Both the position numbers and the translations under genes were made by a program. A stretch of DNA of 64,000 nt from positions 11,222,001-11,286,000 of the forward strand of contig NC_057793.1 of assembly GCF_014905175.1 (NCBI RefSeq). Direction: 5' to 3'. Below, in pieces: positions 1-10,209 of the stretch. Below the pieces are notes generated by a model. It saw nothing but the letters and a program-made list of their open reading frames with translations. It was not told where the DNA came from and made no database searches. Source of the stretch: Aphidius gifuensis. Lineage: Eukaryota > Arthropoda > Insecta > Hymenoptera > Braconidae. How positions within the stretch are numbered: position 1 is the first letter of the stretch; each line of letters begins with the position of its first letter.

Positions 1-540
1 TCAACAGATAAAGGTAAACCTTGCGACTCTGGCGCAGAGACCTTAAAATCATTAAACCGTTTAACGTTACCCGACTCCTTTAAATTAGGTAGCTTTGCAT
101 AAAAAAAGGTAAAAAACACAATTTCCCCATAGTCATAGGGAATACAAGCAAAGAATCAATAAACATAACAATAGAAAATTTCAATAAAGCATTCAGAGAA
201 TTACAGAAAATCATTGCAGAAGAAAAAATAGATTATCTTTCAATATTAAGAACAGATAAAATTTGTAACGTAGTTTAGTCAGAAATACTAAATATATTAA
301 AAATAAACCTAAGTAAAGAAAAAACAAAAATTATAATTTGCAATAATAAATTAAAGTATATAGCTTTAGACAAAAAGGACGACATTTTTAACGAACTTCA
401 TGCATCACCAATAGGTGGTCACAGAGGTATTTCTAAAACAGTTAACAAAACCAAAAATAAATATTACTGGGAAAATTTGAAAGAAGACATCACCCGTAGA
501 ATACAACACAAAAGTTGAGACCAATGGTAAAGGAAACATA
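1..540 (+). pseudogene. Ty3/Gypsy-like pol remnant (linker to integrase zinc finger)
   Basis: Decayed pol. The first codons read through a CDSGAETLK stretch that matches CDSGAKELCKK near the right edge of the window, and codons around 105-190 (KKHNFPIVI) match KKLHFPLVI there, so this is the same family and the same region between RNase H and integrase. Around 394-480 the frame gives ELHASPIGGHRGISKT followed by KYYW, the H-H part of the H2C2 zinc-binding module that precedes retroviral-type integrase cores. Stops occur in the first 100 bases, at about 277 and just after 510. No DDE core follows: the sequence passes within about 30 bases to an envelope C-terminus, so the integrase core and most of env have been deleted. 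Seen directly: motifs, stops and the match; the family name is inferred. Confidence 0.75.
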
Positions 541-1150
541 GAACTATAGTGGACCACATGACCTAGCAGAGACAGGGATATATACAAAGGAAGATTTAAA
601 TAAAATGAGAGAAAGAATAATGTTCCCAATTGAAAAAGCAGTGATACTTGATGACATGGCAGCAAAAGCAGCAGAACGAAACACAACAAATCACGAGAGG
701 ACATTCTCAAGCATGTTTGGAGAAGACGAATTGAACGAATTGGTAGACAGCTTCTGGATGAGAAGATGGTCACAATTCACGCTATTCGGAAACATCAGTG
801 CCGGAATAATAGGGATCTTCGCAATCATACAAGTAATTAAGATGATAGCTGACACAATTTTACACGGATACGCACTAAAAAAAATCTACAGATAGTCGAT
901 ACACATGATAGCAGCACTATGGGACAGCATGGCTACGATGCTTATACACGAGAAAAAAAAACACAGAAAACATACAGTAAAAACACTAAAAGAATTGGAG
1001 GAAAACGAAAATGAAGAAACAGTGGAGCTACAACCTCAAGTCTATCCGACCGTGCCGCCACATCCAGAGTATAGCCACACACACAGACTTGGACATGTTG
1101 AAAATCAAAACCCAACGAACACAACACCAAGAGGAGGCTATCTTGGTTGA
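541..1150 (+). pseudogene. env: Envelope glycoprotein, C-terminal fragment
   Basis: One reading frame runs from a TAG at about 538 to 1150, interrupted once by an in-frame TAG at 893-895; a second stop-free part continues from 905. It shows an ectodomain tail, then a hydrophobic segment at about 784-850 (FGNISAGIIGIFAIIQVIKM) that looks like the membrane anchor, and a basic-then-acidic cytoplasmic tail with a YPTVPP motif of the kind that can recruit sorting or budding factors. Its place after integrase and before the 3' LTR fits env of an insect retrovirus-like element. The pre-anchor and anchor region recalls glycoproteins of negative-strand arthropod viruses (chuvirus-like) more than the baculovirus-F type of errantiviruses; this is from memory of the family pattern and needs a search. 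Ectodomain and fusion peptide are missing, so the fragment cannot act as an entry protein. Confidence 0.6.
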
Positions 1151-1184
1151 ACAAAACTAACACGACCGACATTCCTACTGACGA

Positions 1185-1990
1185 CCCACATGGAAATATT
1201 TTATAAAATTTTTATAAAATTTTTATAAAATCATTTTATAAAATAATTTTATAAAATTTTTATAAAATTTGGGCAAACTTGTTAAGAAGTTTTTATAAAA
1301 TTTTTATAAAATTTTTATAAAATTTTTATGAAAAATTTTATAAAAATTTGATAAAAATTTTCGAAGTAAAATTGATTTGTTTGAAAATAAAATAATGTCG
1401 GGATTTGAACTGTTTCGGTGTGAAGCAAGCACTTTACCTCGAAGCCAGAATTCTTATGATAGAAATTCATTAAAATATATATAAGAACATGACTATTCTA
1501 AATTCTTTTACTTTGCTGTTTAATCAGAATTCTATTATTGACTTTCATTCAAATATAAAAAATTTTAATTTTATCAACTCTTTGTTCATATTTGTATGGG
1601 AAAGAAAGATAAAATCGGGAATAAAACAGCAAAGTAAAAGAATTTAGAATAGTCATGTTCTTATATATATTTTAATGAATTTCTATCATAAGAATTCTGG
1701 CTTCGAGGTAAAGTGCTTGCTTCACACCCAGAAAGACCCGAGTTCAAATCCCGACGAAAGATTTATTTTTTGTTTTTTTTTTTTAATTTTTCAAACAAAT
1801 CAACTCACGGGGGGGGGGGGGGTTCGAAAATTTTTATCAAATTTTTATAAAATTTTATAAAAATTTTATAAAAATTTTATAAAAACTTCTAAACAAGTTT
1901 GCCCAAATTTTATAAAAATTTTATAAAATTATTTTATAAAATGATTTTATAAAAATTTTATAAAAATTTTATAAAATATTTCCATGTGGG
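1185..1990. mobile_element. Palindromic MITE with two tRNA-like arms
   Basis: The ends are CCCACATGGAAATATT and its reverse complement. The whole 806 bp is an imperfect inverted repeat with arms of about 340 bp around a loop of about 90 bp near 1530-1620. The outer parts are runs of TTTTATAAAATTTT. Each arm contains a tRNA-like module (1397-1450 and its inverted copy 1698-1762) with an A-box-like TGGCTTCGAGG and a B-box-like AGTTCAAATCCC. A G-run of 14 lies near 1809. A GA dinucleotide on each side could be a target duplication but is too short to be sure. It sits between env and the dsRNA-binding ORF and lengthens that gap from about 420 to about 1230 bp. No ORF of its own. Confidence 0.8.
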
Positions 1991-2135
1991 GACAAACCCT
2001 TCCTATCCCGCATGCTATCAAATAAATGAATACACTTTGACGTTTCTCACTGAAAATCGTTCAGAAAGGGACATCAAAGGAGATAATTTCCACTAGAAGC
2101 AATATTTAATTTTACTTTTCGGAAAACTTCAAGAA

Positions 2136-2325
2136 AAAAAAAAAATAAAAAAATAATAATAATAATTCCAAAAAAAAAAAAAAGTATATATATAAAATAG
2201 AACAAAATAAAATAAAAAAATAAAATAAAATAAAATAAAATAAAAAAATAAAATAAAATAAAATAAAATAAAAAAATAAAATAATGAAAAATAAATAAAT
2301 AAAAAAAAAAAAAAAAAAGGAAAAA
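2136..2325. repeat. A-rich low-complexity tract (AAAAT repeats)
   Basis: Microsatellite of AAAAT/AAAAAT units with a short TATATA block. ORFs predicted on its minus strand encode only F, L, Y and I and are not genes. Confidence 0.9.
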
Positions 2326-2354
2326 AACAACATACTAACAAAATTTTATTTTTT

Positions 2355-2379
2355 TATTTTTCTCTCCTACTAACAACAG
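2355..2379 (+). promoter_or_regulatory. Candidate 3' splice site before the dsRBD ORF
   Basis: A pyrimidine-rich run, a TACTAAC branch-point-like heptamer at 2368-2374 and an AG at 2378-2379 lie directly against the ATG at 2380. The distance from the branch-like A to the AG is very short, so a different branch point may be used. If real, this ORF would be made from a spliced subgenomic RNA, as env is in errantiviruses. Inference only. Confidence 0.35.
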
Positions 2380-3195
2380 ATGAAACCACTCCAGATAAGA
2401 GATATAATCTACGAAGAAGACTCAGTGAAGTATGAAATGAAAATAGAAGAAAGGTACGAGCCAACAACAGATAATCAAGTAACTGAAACCATGTCACTTG
2501 GAGGCATTCTAGTACGAAGCACAAGGAAAAGCAAAGAAGAAGCACAAAGGACATGCAGAGTAGAACTGGAAGACGAATTGAGACAGAGAATCAACGCCTT
2601 TCGAGACATAACAAAACAAAACGGAGAAGCACATACAACAACCAAGATATGGGACAAAAAGAGCAGAGTAGAAATAATGAGAAACAACCAACACATCAGG
2701 AATAAGCAGAACGAGAGACAACTCAACACCAACAGCGAAACACAGACCATAGAACCAACAACGACCAACGTGACCGACGAAGAAGACCAAGAATTCACAG
2801 AAATAGGACCCATGGATTACTTGCCATGGAGCCCAACCACATACAAGGGCCAAAGCACTGGATCGCATACTACCACGATCACAGCAATCCATAAAAACGA
2901 AGAGGAATACACGAAACAAAAGCAAAGCGAAGAAGAAACGACAAGAAAAGCAGAAAAGAATCCAATATCAGAACTACAAGAATGCCTGGTCAAACTTGGC
3001 AGACTACCAGTATACGACTTCATGAAGAAATCAGGTACAGACCCCGAGCCATGGTTCACAACTGTAGTAGCATTTGAAATCTACGAGAACAACCTACAAC
3101 GCTACGAAGGAAGAGGCAAAAACAAAGCAGAGGCAAAGCGAGCAGCAGCAAGAAAAGCTTTGTACGACCTCAAAAACCCATATGTACACTTCTAA
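2380..3195 (+). CDS. dsRNA-binding-domain protein of a retroelement
   Basis: Intact 271-residue ORF. Residues about 194-265 fit a double-stranded-RNA-binding domain: helix 1 with NPISELQECL, a P-x-YDF turn, the beta strands PWFTTVVAFEIYEN and YEGRGKNK, and the lysine/alanine-rich second helix (KAEAKRAAARKALYDL) that contacts the RNA phosphate backbone. Residues about 15-70, with GGILVRSTRKSKEEAQ, look like a divergent second copy of the beta-beta-alpha half of the same fold. The centre (70-190) is polar and low in complexity. It lies downstream of env and upstream of the polypurine tract and 3' LTR, so it belongs to the element. Known dsRBD proteins of insect viruses (Drosophila C virus 1A, invertebrate iridescent virus 340R) suppress RNA interference; a similar role is inferred here, not shown. 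A captured host dsRBD gene is the main alternative. Confidence 0.75.
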   Translation: MKPLQIRDIIYEEDSVKYEMKIEERYEPTTDNQVTETMSLGGILVRSTRKSKEEAQRTCRVELEDELRQRINAFRDITKQNGEAHTTTKIWDKKSRVEIMRNNQHIRNKQNERQLNTNSETQTIEPTTTNVTDEEDQEFTEIGPMDYLPWSPTTYKGQSTGSHTTTITAIHKNEEEYTKQKQSEEETTRKAEKNPISELQECLVKLGRLPVYDFMKKSGTDPEPWFTTVVAFEIYENNLQRYEGRGKNKAEAKRAAARKALYDLKNPYVHF

Positions 3196-3868
3196 TTTCA
3201 AGAGGACCCAAACTAGCAACGAGAGGGAATCGACCTATACCACAACACATCAAACAGGAATAGAATAACTAAATTAAGATAAATTAAGTAAAACAAATCA
3301 TAGGATAACCTTATTTTATAACCTCTTTTTAGAATAAAACTTCCCTTTAAGAAGTTAGAAATAATAATTACGATTTAAAATATTTTCCTTTAGAATAAAA
3401 CTTCTCTTCAAGAAGCTAAACAAAATAATTTTGACTGAAATAATATTTTCTTTTAGGATAAAAACTTCTCTTCAAGAAGCTAAGAATGATGATTTTGATC
3501 GAAATTATATTTTCGTTTAGGATAAAAACTTCTTTTCAAGAAGGCAGAAATAATAATCTTGATTGAAATAATATTTTCGTTTAGGATAAAAACTTCTCTT
3601 CAAAAAGTCAGAAACAATAATTTTGATTCAGAACAATATTCTCTTTTAAATGAAACTTCTCTTCAAGAAGTCAAAGAAATCCAACCCTCGATAAGATAAA
3701 ATTTACTCAGGAATATTTTTTTTTTAGGAAAACTATATTTATGAGACTTTACTTGTATGGAAACATAATTTTGTTAGAATTAAGAATTTAGCAATACAAG
3801 ATACAACCAACAAAACACAGCCTCACTGTGTTCACTACACTCCCCAGCTCGATTCTCAAGGGTGAGGG
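3196..3868 (+). repeat. 3' untranslated region with six hairpin repeats
   Basis: Six tandem copies of about 64 bp between roughly 3325 and 3680, each with a core like ACTTCTCTTCAAGAAG (near 3341, 3400, 3465, 3528, 3592 and 3655). The core is a short hairpin and also contains TTCnnGAA, the half-site pair of heat-shock elements. The remainder, 3680-3857, is AT-rich without a visible gene. Confidence 0.75.
3858..3868 (+). promoter_or_regulatory. Polypurine tract
   Basis: AAGGGTGAGGG lies directly before the TGTTAC that begins the LTR. This is the expected position of the plus-strand primer for reverse transcription. One T interrupts the purines. Confidence 0.65.
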
Positions 3869-4557
3869 TGTTACATCCAGCGGGATGCGTAAACATTTAA
3901 AATTAAATAAAAATTAGAATCAGGAAAGCGGGGTTAAAAAACAAGAGTAGTACACAACCGAAAAGTAAAAACTAACAAGCAATAAAATAAATACATTAAA
4001 CTAGATAAAAATTAGAATAGGGTAAGTGGGGGATCAAAAACAAGAGTAGTACACAGCCGAAAAGTGAAAACTAAAAAGCAATAAAATAAATACATTAAAC
4101 TAGATAAAAATAAGCGGGGGATCAAAAGCAGGGATAACAGACAACCGAAAAGCAAAAACTAAAAAGTAATAAAATAAATGCAAGGAAACACAGAAAACGA
4201 GAAACTACTACAAGGACAAGACGGCACATGATTGAAGTAAAAGGCGTAATAGAAAAAACTATTGAAGAAAACATATGGGACCTAGACAAACTCCAAGAAA
4301 ATACATAAACCTTGAGTAAGACCCCAGGGTGACAACAAGAAAACTCGAGAAATAAAAAAAATTACAAAGACAAGAGAACACAAGACCGACAGGAAACATA
4401 AAAAAAAAAGATACCCCGAGCAAACAGAAAAAAACGATAACACAAGAAAATAAGAAAATCAACGACTGGGACCCAAGCTGGACCCAGCGCACCCCCTTTT
4501 TTGCACACGAAAACCGACGCTACTCTCTCCCGAAAAACAAAGCGTCCCCAGGTCCCA

Positions 4558-4600
4558 TTTTATATATATACCCCGGAAAATGAATCCAGAGTCAGTTATC
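4558..4600 (+). promoter_or_regulatory. LTR core promoter
   Basis: TATATATA begins at 4561 and an arthropod-type initiator TCAGTT at 4592, a spacing of 31 bases. This would mark the U3/R border. The same TATA-31-TCAGTY pattern occurs in the Maverick promoters. Confidence 0.6.
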
Positions 4601-5176
4601 GCAACTCCAGGACCAGCTTCAGATCGTCTCCTTGAAACTAAGCATAATTATTTAGTAAGAAAAAACTTAGAAAATTTTCATTGTTAATTTTATAAAAAGC
4701 TTGAAGTTTAAAGGTTACATTCAAAATTAATTAATTAACAAAGTCAGAGTCAATTAAGATTACTGTTTCGAATCTTCATCAATATTTTTAATATTTCTAT
4801 TTTCTTTAAAAAAAATATTTTTACCACGAAAAAAATACAGTCAGTGCAAGTGATTATAAGGTGACACTCGACTCATTATCAAACTGTAGTCAATTAACAA
4901 TCGAGTGTAGCAATCAATAATCAAATTGTAATCAATTAAAATCAAGTGTAACCCATTGACAATCAAATGTAATCCATCGACAATCAAGTTGTAATCAACC
5001 AACAATCAATTGTTATCAACCAGTAACTAAATCAAGATTATGCGAGACCGATCTAAGAATAATTATAACACAAAGACCATTGTACTCAATCAACCAATGT
5101 AAGTTTTTCAATATTGTAAAATTATATTATACACAACGCTTAACACGTAACAAGTAACTGCGACAATTAGTAATTT

Positions 5177-5182
5177 AATAAA
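5177..5182 (+). terminator. LTR polyadenylation signal
   Basis: AATAAA downstream of the proposed transcription start in the LTR, followed by T/G-rich sequence. Likely the 3' end signal of the element's RNA. Confidence 0.4.
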
Positions 5183-5354
5183 CCACATTCATTATTTTAA
5201 TAGTAAAACAGAGTGTGATAATTATAACAATCTACATCTCTCTCTCATCCTTTGTCTTTCCCTTTTCGCGCTGTGAACCTGATCTATTGACCGCGAGGTT
5301 AGGATCGAATCTGACTAAGTACAAATTACAATCATTACAAATGCAAAATAAATG

Positions 5355-5909
5355 ATTTCAGCTAGAGTTTCCGGTATGAACATTTTTTTTTTCGTGGTTA
5401 GGTGTAATTTTTCTTTATTAAAAAATTGTTCACATCAAGGCTAACACTTTTTCTAAATAAACTTTTCCGGAAAAATCAATTTTTTTTTCAAAACTTTGTT
5501 TATGCTTCTAACTCTGCCATTTTGATTTTTTTTTGGAAGTTTTTTTTTTTTTTTCGTTTTTGTCTTTTTGGACGCTACAACTTTTCTAAATATTATTTTT
5601 TAATTAAAGCCATATTTTTTCAGGAAAGTCCATAAACAGATAAAATCGGCCCGAAAAAAAAGTGATTTTATCGAAAAATTTTTCAAATAAAAAGTGTTAG
5701 TTTTGATGGAGAAAACGTTTTGGTGCAAAAAAAAATGCAGTATCCATTTAAAAAAACTATGTTTATACCGGAAACTCCGCCATTTTGGATTTTTTGAATT
5801 TTTTTTTTTCGTCCCCCTCTAAACCCTACAACTTTTACTTGAAACATTTCACAATTTAAGCTATATTTTTCGAAAAAAATCCATTGATAAATGAAAATGG
5901 GACACTCTG
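5355..5909. mobile_element. Truncated copy of the CAGACTGTCCC MITE
   Basis: Matches the right-hand two thirds of the complete element at 15147-16012: same order of blocks (GTATGAAC, AAAGTGTTAG, ACTCCGCCATTTT) and the same end (AAATGGGACACTCTG then TA). Its left part is missing and the remaining sequence abuts the LTR end at 5339, so the retroelement probably inserted in, or recombined with, this MITE. Confidence 0.75.
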
Positions 5910-5984
5910 TATATTTTTTTTTTTTTTTTATAAAATAAAAATTTGGAAAAAATTGATTTTTAATAGTTTACAATACTAATACTT

Positions 5985-6300
5985 ATATTACAAGCCAACG
6001 ATATGGCACTGCGGTTAAGGTTTGAGCTTTGTGACAGGGAGTTCACGGGTTTGAATCCGACCACCGACGCCATGTATCGAGTGGTAGGCGCAAGCCGGCT
6101 GTACTGCCCAGGTTTTTCTTGGTTTCCCTGGGCTATAATAGAAATCGGGTACAGTTTGAACGCACTACAAAAGTCGACATCCATGACATCGCAAATGAGT
6201 TGTAAGGAGTTGACGGTTGGAAATACAGAAAGCAAGACGTGATGCACACCGTGTTAAAAACTTCTTCATGAAAAAAGAAGTGTAGCACGTTAAATATGAC
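5985..6300 (+). repeat. tRNA-derived SINE
   Basis: An A-box-like TGGCACTGCGG near 6004 and a B-box-like GGTTTGAATCC near 6049 are spaced as in a tRNA, followed by a tRNA-unrelated body ending with an imperfect hairpin near 6255-6285. The two ORFs that cross it on both strands have no coding signal. Confidence 0.6.
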
Positions 6301-8042
6301 TCATTTACATTTTTTTACTAATACTTATATTATATCAATGAAAGATACAGTTATTACAGACGAAAAGAAAAATTCAATATCATGTTTCTTCGATACCTCG
6401 AAAAGTATTTGAGATATCGAAGTTCTGCTGCGACCAATATTTTTTGCTTGCAATGACGTTCTCATATTACTCATAAAATCTTGTCTCTATGAATATCGTA
6501 ATCTTGCTAAAAATCCCGAAATCGAAAATAGAAAAAGCTTTTGCGGCACGGGTTAATGTTGAGTAAAAATTCTGAAAATTTTAGAGAATTTTTTTTTATA
6601 TATTTCTAACTAAATGAGAGGGTGAGAGTGATCAAATTCTACCATAGCCTTTTTAAGGACCACCCTAATATATATATGTTATGAGTTTGTGAGGTGGCAA
6701 AGCCACATCACCAATATAATTTAATAAATAATTTAGATACAATACAAATATATATATATATATATGTTATGAGTTTGTGAGGTGGCAAAGCCACATCACC
6801 AATATTATTTAATAAATATTTTCGGACGCACCGCCTAGCTTGGTGGCCGGACAAGAAGTATCATACTTTTATCCGATCATCTACGACACTTATTCTCACA
6901 CACACACATATATACACCTTACTAACTACTCTTCGTCTAGTCTCACGGACACTCAAACTTACATATGATATATGTATATTTAATTGTTCGTATTTGTACA
7001 CGCTATATATATCTAAACTCTGCCAGATGCACGGCACACAGGCATGAACACAAGCATGGTTTTGATGTACGATATAAACTTTGCTTGCGAGTGTGTTGCC
7101 GCGCACACACATACTACTAAATAACTTGGTTTTTTCATCAGTAGCGCCACAAAAATTTCAGGACACGGGAAAAAAAATAGCGTTGTTGATATACGGGTCC
7201 TTCGTGGCATAAATATTGGCTTGGTAATGCGACTGGGTATCAACCTTAACATATGATGTTTAGAATTTTTTCAAAAAAGTTACAGTCGTTTGCAGTCTCG
7301 ATAATCTTTGAATTTTCTTGTTTAGTTTGACTATAAGATCCATTGACCTCAGCGCTCTGACGGCGATGGATACAAACAGAAGTAAATTAACGTGAAATTC
7401 TGATTGGATATGAGCAGTAACTAGAATCATCCAATAACCGTAAAATCACTAAGGAAGAAAGAACAACTCATTTTTTTTTTTTTTATCAAATAGATAGCTT
7501 ATCGCATAGTTTATCGTCTGTAATTATCATTAAAGATTTATTACGTTTTTTGATTAATACTAAATATTTTCTTATAACAACAGGAAATCCGTGGATTTGT
7601 CCTTATAAATCGTGCCACCAGTTCTCTTCATGAGTTGTGTTATTTGTATCGTTTTCTATTACAATATCTCAGTGGTTGCTCAGCAGCATAGAAAAAATTA
7701 TCCAACACTATAATATCTTTTTACAAAATAAATTTGACATAATAAATAAATAAAAAAAAATTCGTCAATTGAACGTTACTATAGTGCCAGACTATGTAAT
7801 TTATGCTGTTATAACAGAAAAAACTCAAACCAAGAAACATTTGTATTGGAGAATTGACCATACGCCCTTTTGACTTTTATTGGAACAAAAATTAAAATAT
7901 TGCTCTTACGCCTTTCTTTATCTCTCATGACAATATATTTGTATACATAGAAGATATTATTTTTAGACATTATTTAGATTTTATGAGTTTGGATGATTAA
8001 AAGACGAAAAACGTAAAAATTAAAAAATTATCAAGACTTGAG
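6301..8042. other. Non-coding interval
   Basis: AT-rich sequence without a supported gene. It contains CA/TA microsatellites near 6895-6915 and 6750-6765 and a duplicated hairpin unit (listed separately). Minus ORFs between 6861 and 7252 look like chance frames. Confidence 0.6.
6672..6827 (+). repeat. Direct duplication with GTGGCAAAGCCAC hairpin
   Basis: Two copies (about 6672-6735 and 6764-6827) of a unit starting TATATATGTTATGAG, containing the stem GTGGCaaaGCCAC and ending AATAAATA. Spacing is about 94 bases. No family recognised. Confidence 0.75.
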
Positions 8043-8245
8043 GTGTTATCCTTTCCAGGAAGTGAGGAACACAGTTTATTGATGGAGGATAAAAGACTGT
8101 CGATTCTCGGTGACTTCAGAAAAGAAAGGAAATCATCTGGCCTAAGGCCCGTAACGTCATTTTCGCCACTTCAATTGCAGATTTTCTTGAGTCAGGCCCA
8201 AACCACCCTGTTGCATCCAACTATCGAAATTCTTACTTCATAGAA

Positions 8246-8360
8246 TATTGGAACTGCGAGCAACCCAGTCATGTTTTCGAAGATTGTCAGGAACCCCGTA
8301 AAAGGTTTTGCTAACGTTGTCGAAGACCGGACGTCATGCTCGTCACGTGCAATCTGGGAA
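8246..8360 (+). pseudogene. Gag nucleocapsid zinc-knuckle remnant
   Basis: In one frame the codons give NCEQPSHVFEDC, a C-x2-x-x4-H-x4-C knuckle lacking its first cysteine, followed by basic residues and a second, stop-broken cysteine cluster (RKRFC, RCRRPD). Such a tail ends Gag in chromovirus-like Gypsy elements. It is not in the frame of the longer ORFs here. Confidence 0.55.
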
Positions 8361-8585
8361 ACGACAGCGGGAGAGAGAAACATCGGTGCATGCAGCTCCT
8401 GTTTGAAATCTGCTGATCACATACCAACTAATAAAGTCATTCAAGGCCACCAAAAATCCACAGGTGATAGAGTTGACATCGATTTTTCACCCAAGGAGCT
8501 GGTTATGGTTGTGCTTAAGCCGTGAGGTCTTAAGGAAACTCCAACTAAGATGGCAGCAGCTCTATCGACTCCTACGCCTAAACTT

Positions 8586-8771
8586 CGTGTTTTTTATTTT
8601 AACATATTGGGTGGGCCGATAGTGGTTCGAGTCTCGGTTGACTCAGGGGTGAACCGCACGTTTACCGCTTTTGAAACTACTCAACTTTTCATTCAATCCT
8701 GTTTCAAACAACGCGACGTACTACTGGGATATGTAATGACTCCGTCAGGCCACCTCGAGACGTGGTTATAA
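8586..8771 (+). pseudogene. Aspartic protease remnant
   Basis: VSVDSGVNRTF near 8635-8670 is the D-S/T-G active-site loop of a retropepsin with the usual A/T replaced. It precedes the RT by the spacing expected in pol. No intact frame joins it to the RT. Confidence 0.6.
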
Positions 8772-8984
8772 TAGAAGTCGAAGTTAGAGGCAAATCTACC
8801 ACTATGGACGACCGATATGGGTACTATCGTGATAATCCGGAGCGAGAATTTTTGTTTGTACCCGTTGATAAGATAGCTCAGGTCGTACAAATGACTCAGT
8901 ACACTTACACCCACTGGACAACATCAATTGTAACATTTTTGGCTGAAGAACTTTCCCCTGTTCTAGTTGATGACGCCAAGTTCT

Positions 8985-9813
8985 CTATAACCCAACTCAC
9001 CCAGTACCACATTGACGTAAGTGAAAGCCCTCACATTAGACAAAAACCCTATCGAGCTAATTCAGCAATGCGTGGTGTCATAAAAGAAAAAGTGGACCAA
9101 GTGATGAAGACTGGAATAATTACAGCTTCAAAGCTGCGAATGGGCCAGCCCGGTAGTCCTAGTCCTAAAAGGGAAAGGTAACTATTGTTTTTGTGTTGAT
9201 TATCGCAAAGTAAAAGCTGTTACGAGAAAGGATGCATATCCGATCCCCAATATGTCGTCTATCTTTGATGAACTACGGCAAGCTCATTACTACTTCCGAC
9301 TTGTCACAAGCTCTTTTTTAAATTACCCTAACACCTAAATCACAGGAGATAACTTCTATCGACGTCCCTGGCTACGGTCTTTATTATTTCCTGCGCATGC
9401 CGGTTGACATGTCCAATAGTCCTGCGATGCAGGATAGATTTATTGGTCACAAATATTATCCTAAGGTTTTCGTTTACCTGGATAATGTAATTATTGTGAC
9501 GCAAGCATTCGCGAAACACTTTTCGTATTTGAAGAAGGTACTAACCGATTTGTGTAGTACCAATCCCGCAATTAACCGTGACAAAAGCCGTTTTTTCTGC
9601 ACACAGGTGAAATTCCTGGGGTTTGTTGTGAACCGTGATGGACTATTAGTAAACCCAGACAAAACCTTTCCCGTAGTAAACTACTCAGCCGCGAAAAATA
9701 TTCGCGAACTTCGTCGTTTCATAGGAATGGCTTCATGGTACCGAAGGTTTATCTCTGAATACGCGACTCTGGCTAAACTCCTTACCCGATCGACCAAGAG
9801 AGATATTGACTGA
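8985..9813 (+). pseudogene. Reverse transcriptase remnant
   Basis: The N-terminal palm/fingers read HIDVSESPHIRQKPYRAN and VDQVMKTGIITAS up to 9181. After a broken stretch (9182-9396, with YDYR- and MPVD-like blocks in other frames) the frame at 9397-9813 gives the catalytic box as VYLDNV, so the second aspartate of YxDD has become N, then FLGFVVNRDGL and ELRRFIGMASWYRRFI of the connection. At least three frame breaks and a changed catalytic residue: inactive. Confidence 0.85.
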
Positions 9814-9839
9814 AAATAAAAGGAATCTCAGATTATTAG

Positions 9840-10200
9840 TTTGCGTGCCCTGAAATCAAAATTGACCACCGCGCCAATCCTCACCTTCCCAGATTTTACC
9901 CCTCCCTTCACACTTCAACTGACGCAAGTAGTGTTGGTCGTGGGGCGGTACTAACTCAAGAATTCAACAAGGTCAAGAAGGTAATTGCGTACGATAGCCG
10001 CATGATGTCTGAGACAGAGGCACGGTACTCTGTTACAGAGCAGAAATGCCTAGCGATGGTTTAGGCCATACTCAAATTTCCTTTTTCATTTAGAGGGTCA
10101 TAAATTCACCGTGATCACAGACCATAGCAGTTGACGTTGGCTCAACAACTTGCGTAACCCCACCAGTAGATAGTCCATCTTTCTGTATAACAAATTGAAG
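9840..10200 (+). pseudogene. RNase H remnant
   Basis: Codons in shifting frames give LTTAPILTFPDF, then a TDAS-like start, GRGAVLTQEF and ARYSVTEQKCLAMV, the usual blocks of Ty3/Gypsy RNase H. Stops occur at about 9945 and 10062. Confidence 0.6.
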
Positions 10201-10209
10201 CCAAAAATC

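Larger units (their letters stand above)
3869..5339 (+). mobile_element. 3' LTR of the env/dsRBD retroelement
   Basis: It starts TGTTAC after the polypurine tract and ends ATTACA near 5339, about 1.47 kb. The 3' end is fixed by an inverted partial copy at 41590-42180: the two agree up to AATYATTAC and then diverge. U3 (3869 to about 4590) holds three direct repeats of about 100 bp between 3900 and 4170. U5 contains many short repeats of AATCAAGTGTAA type (about 4860-5040). The minus ORF at 4259-4492 is an antisense shadow. Confidence 0.7.

Noticed and set aside
405..773. Minus ORF of 122 codons
   Set aside because: Antisense to the pol remnant and env, which have recognisable motifs on the plus strand.
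2112..2341. Minus-strand ORFs rich in F, L, I and Y
   Set aside because: They are translations of an A-rich microsatellite, with no sequence complexity.
2475..3059. Three minus ORFs opposite the dsRBD gene
   Set aside because: Antisense shadows; their composition is that of reversed coding sequence and no motif is present.
5960..6247. ORFs on both strands at the SINE
   Set aside because: The region is a tRNA-derived repeat with A and B boxes; neither frame resembles a protein.
6672..6827. Possible hammerhead ribozyme or tRNA in the duplicated hairpin
   Set aside because: No CTGANGA/GAAA core and no T-arm are present, only a GTGGC/GCCAC stem.
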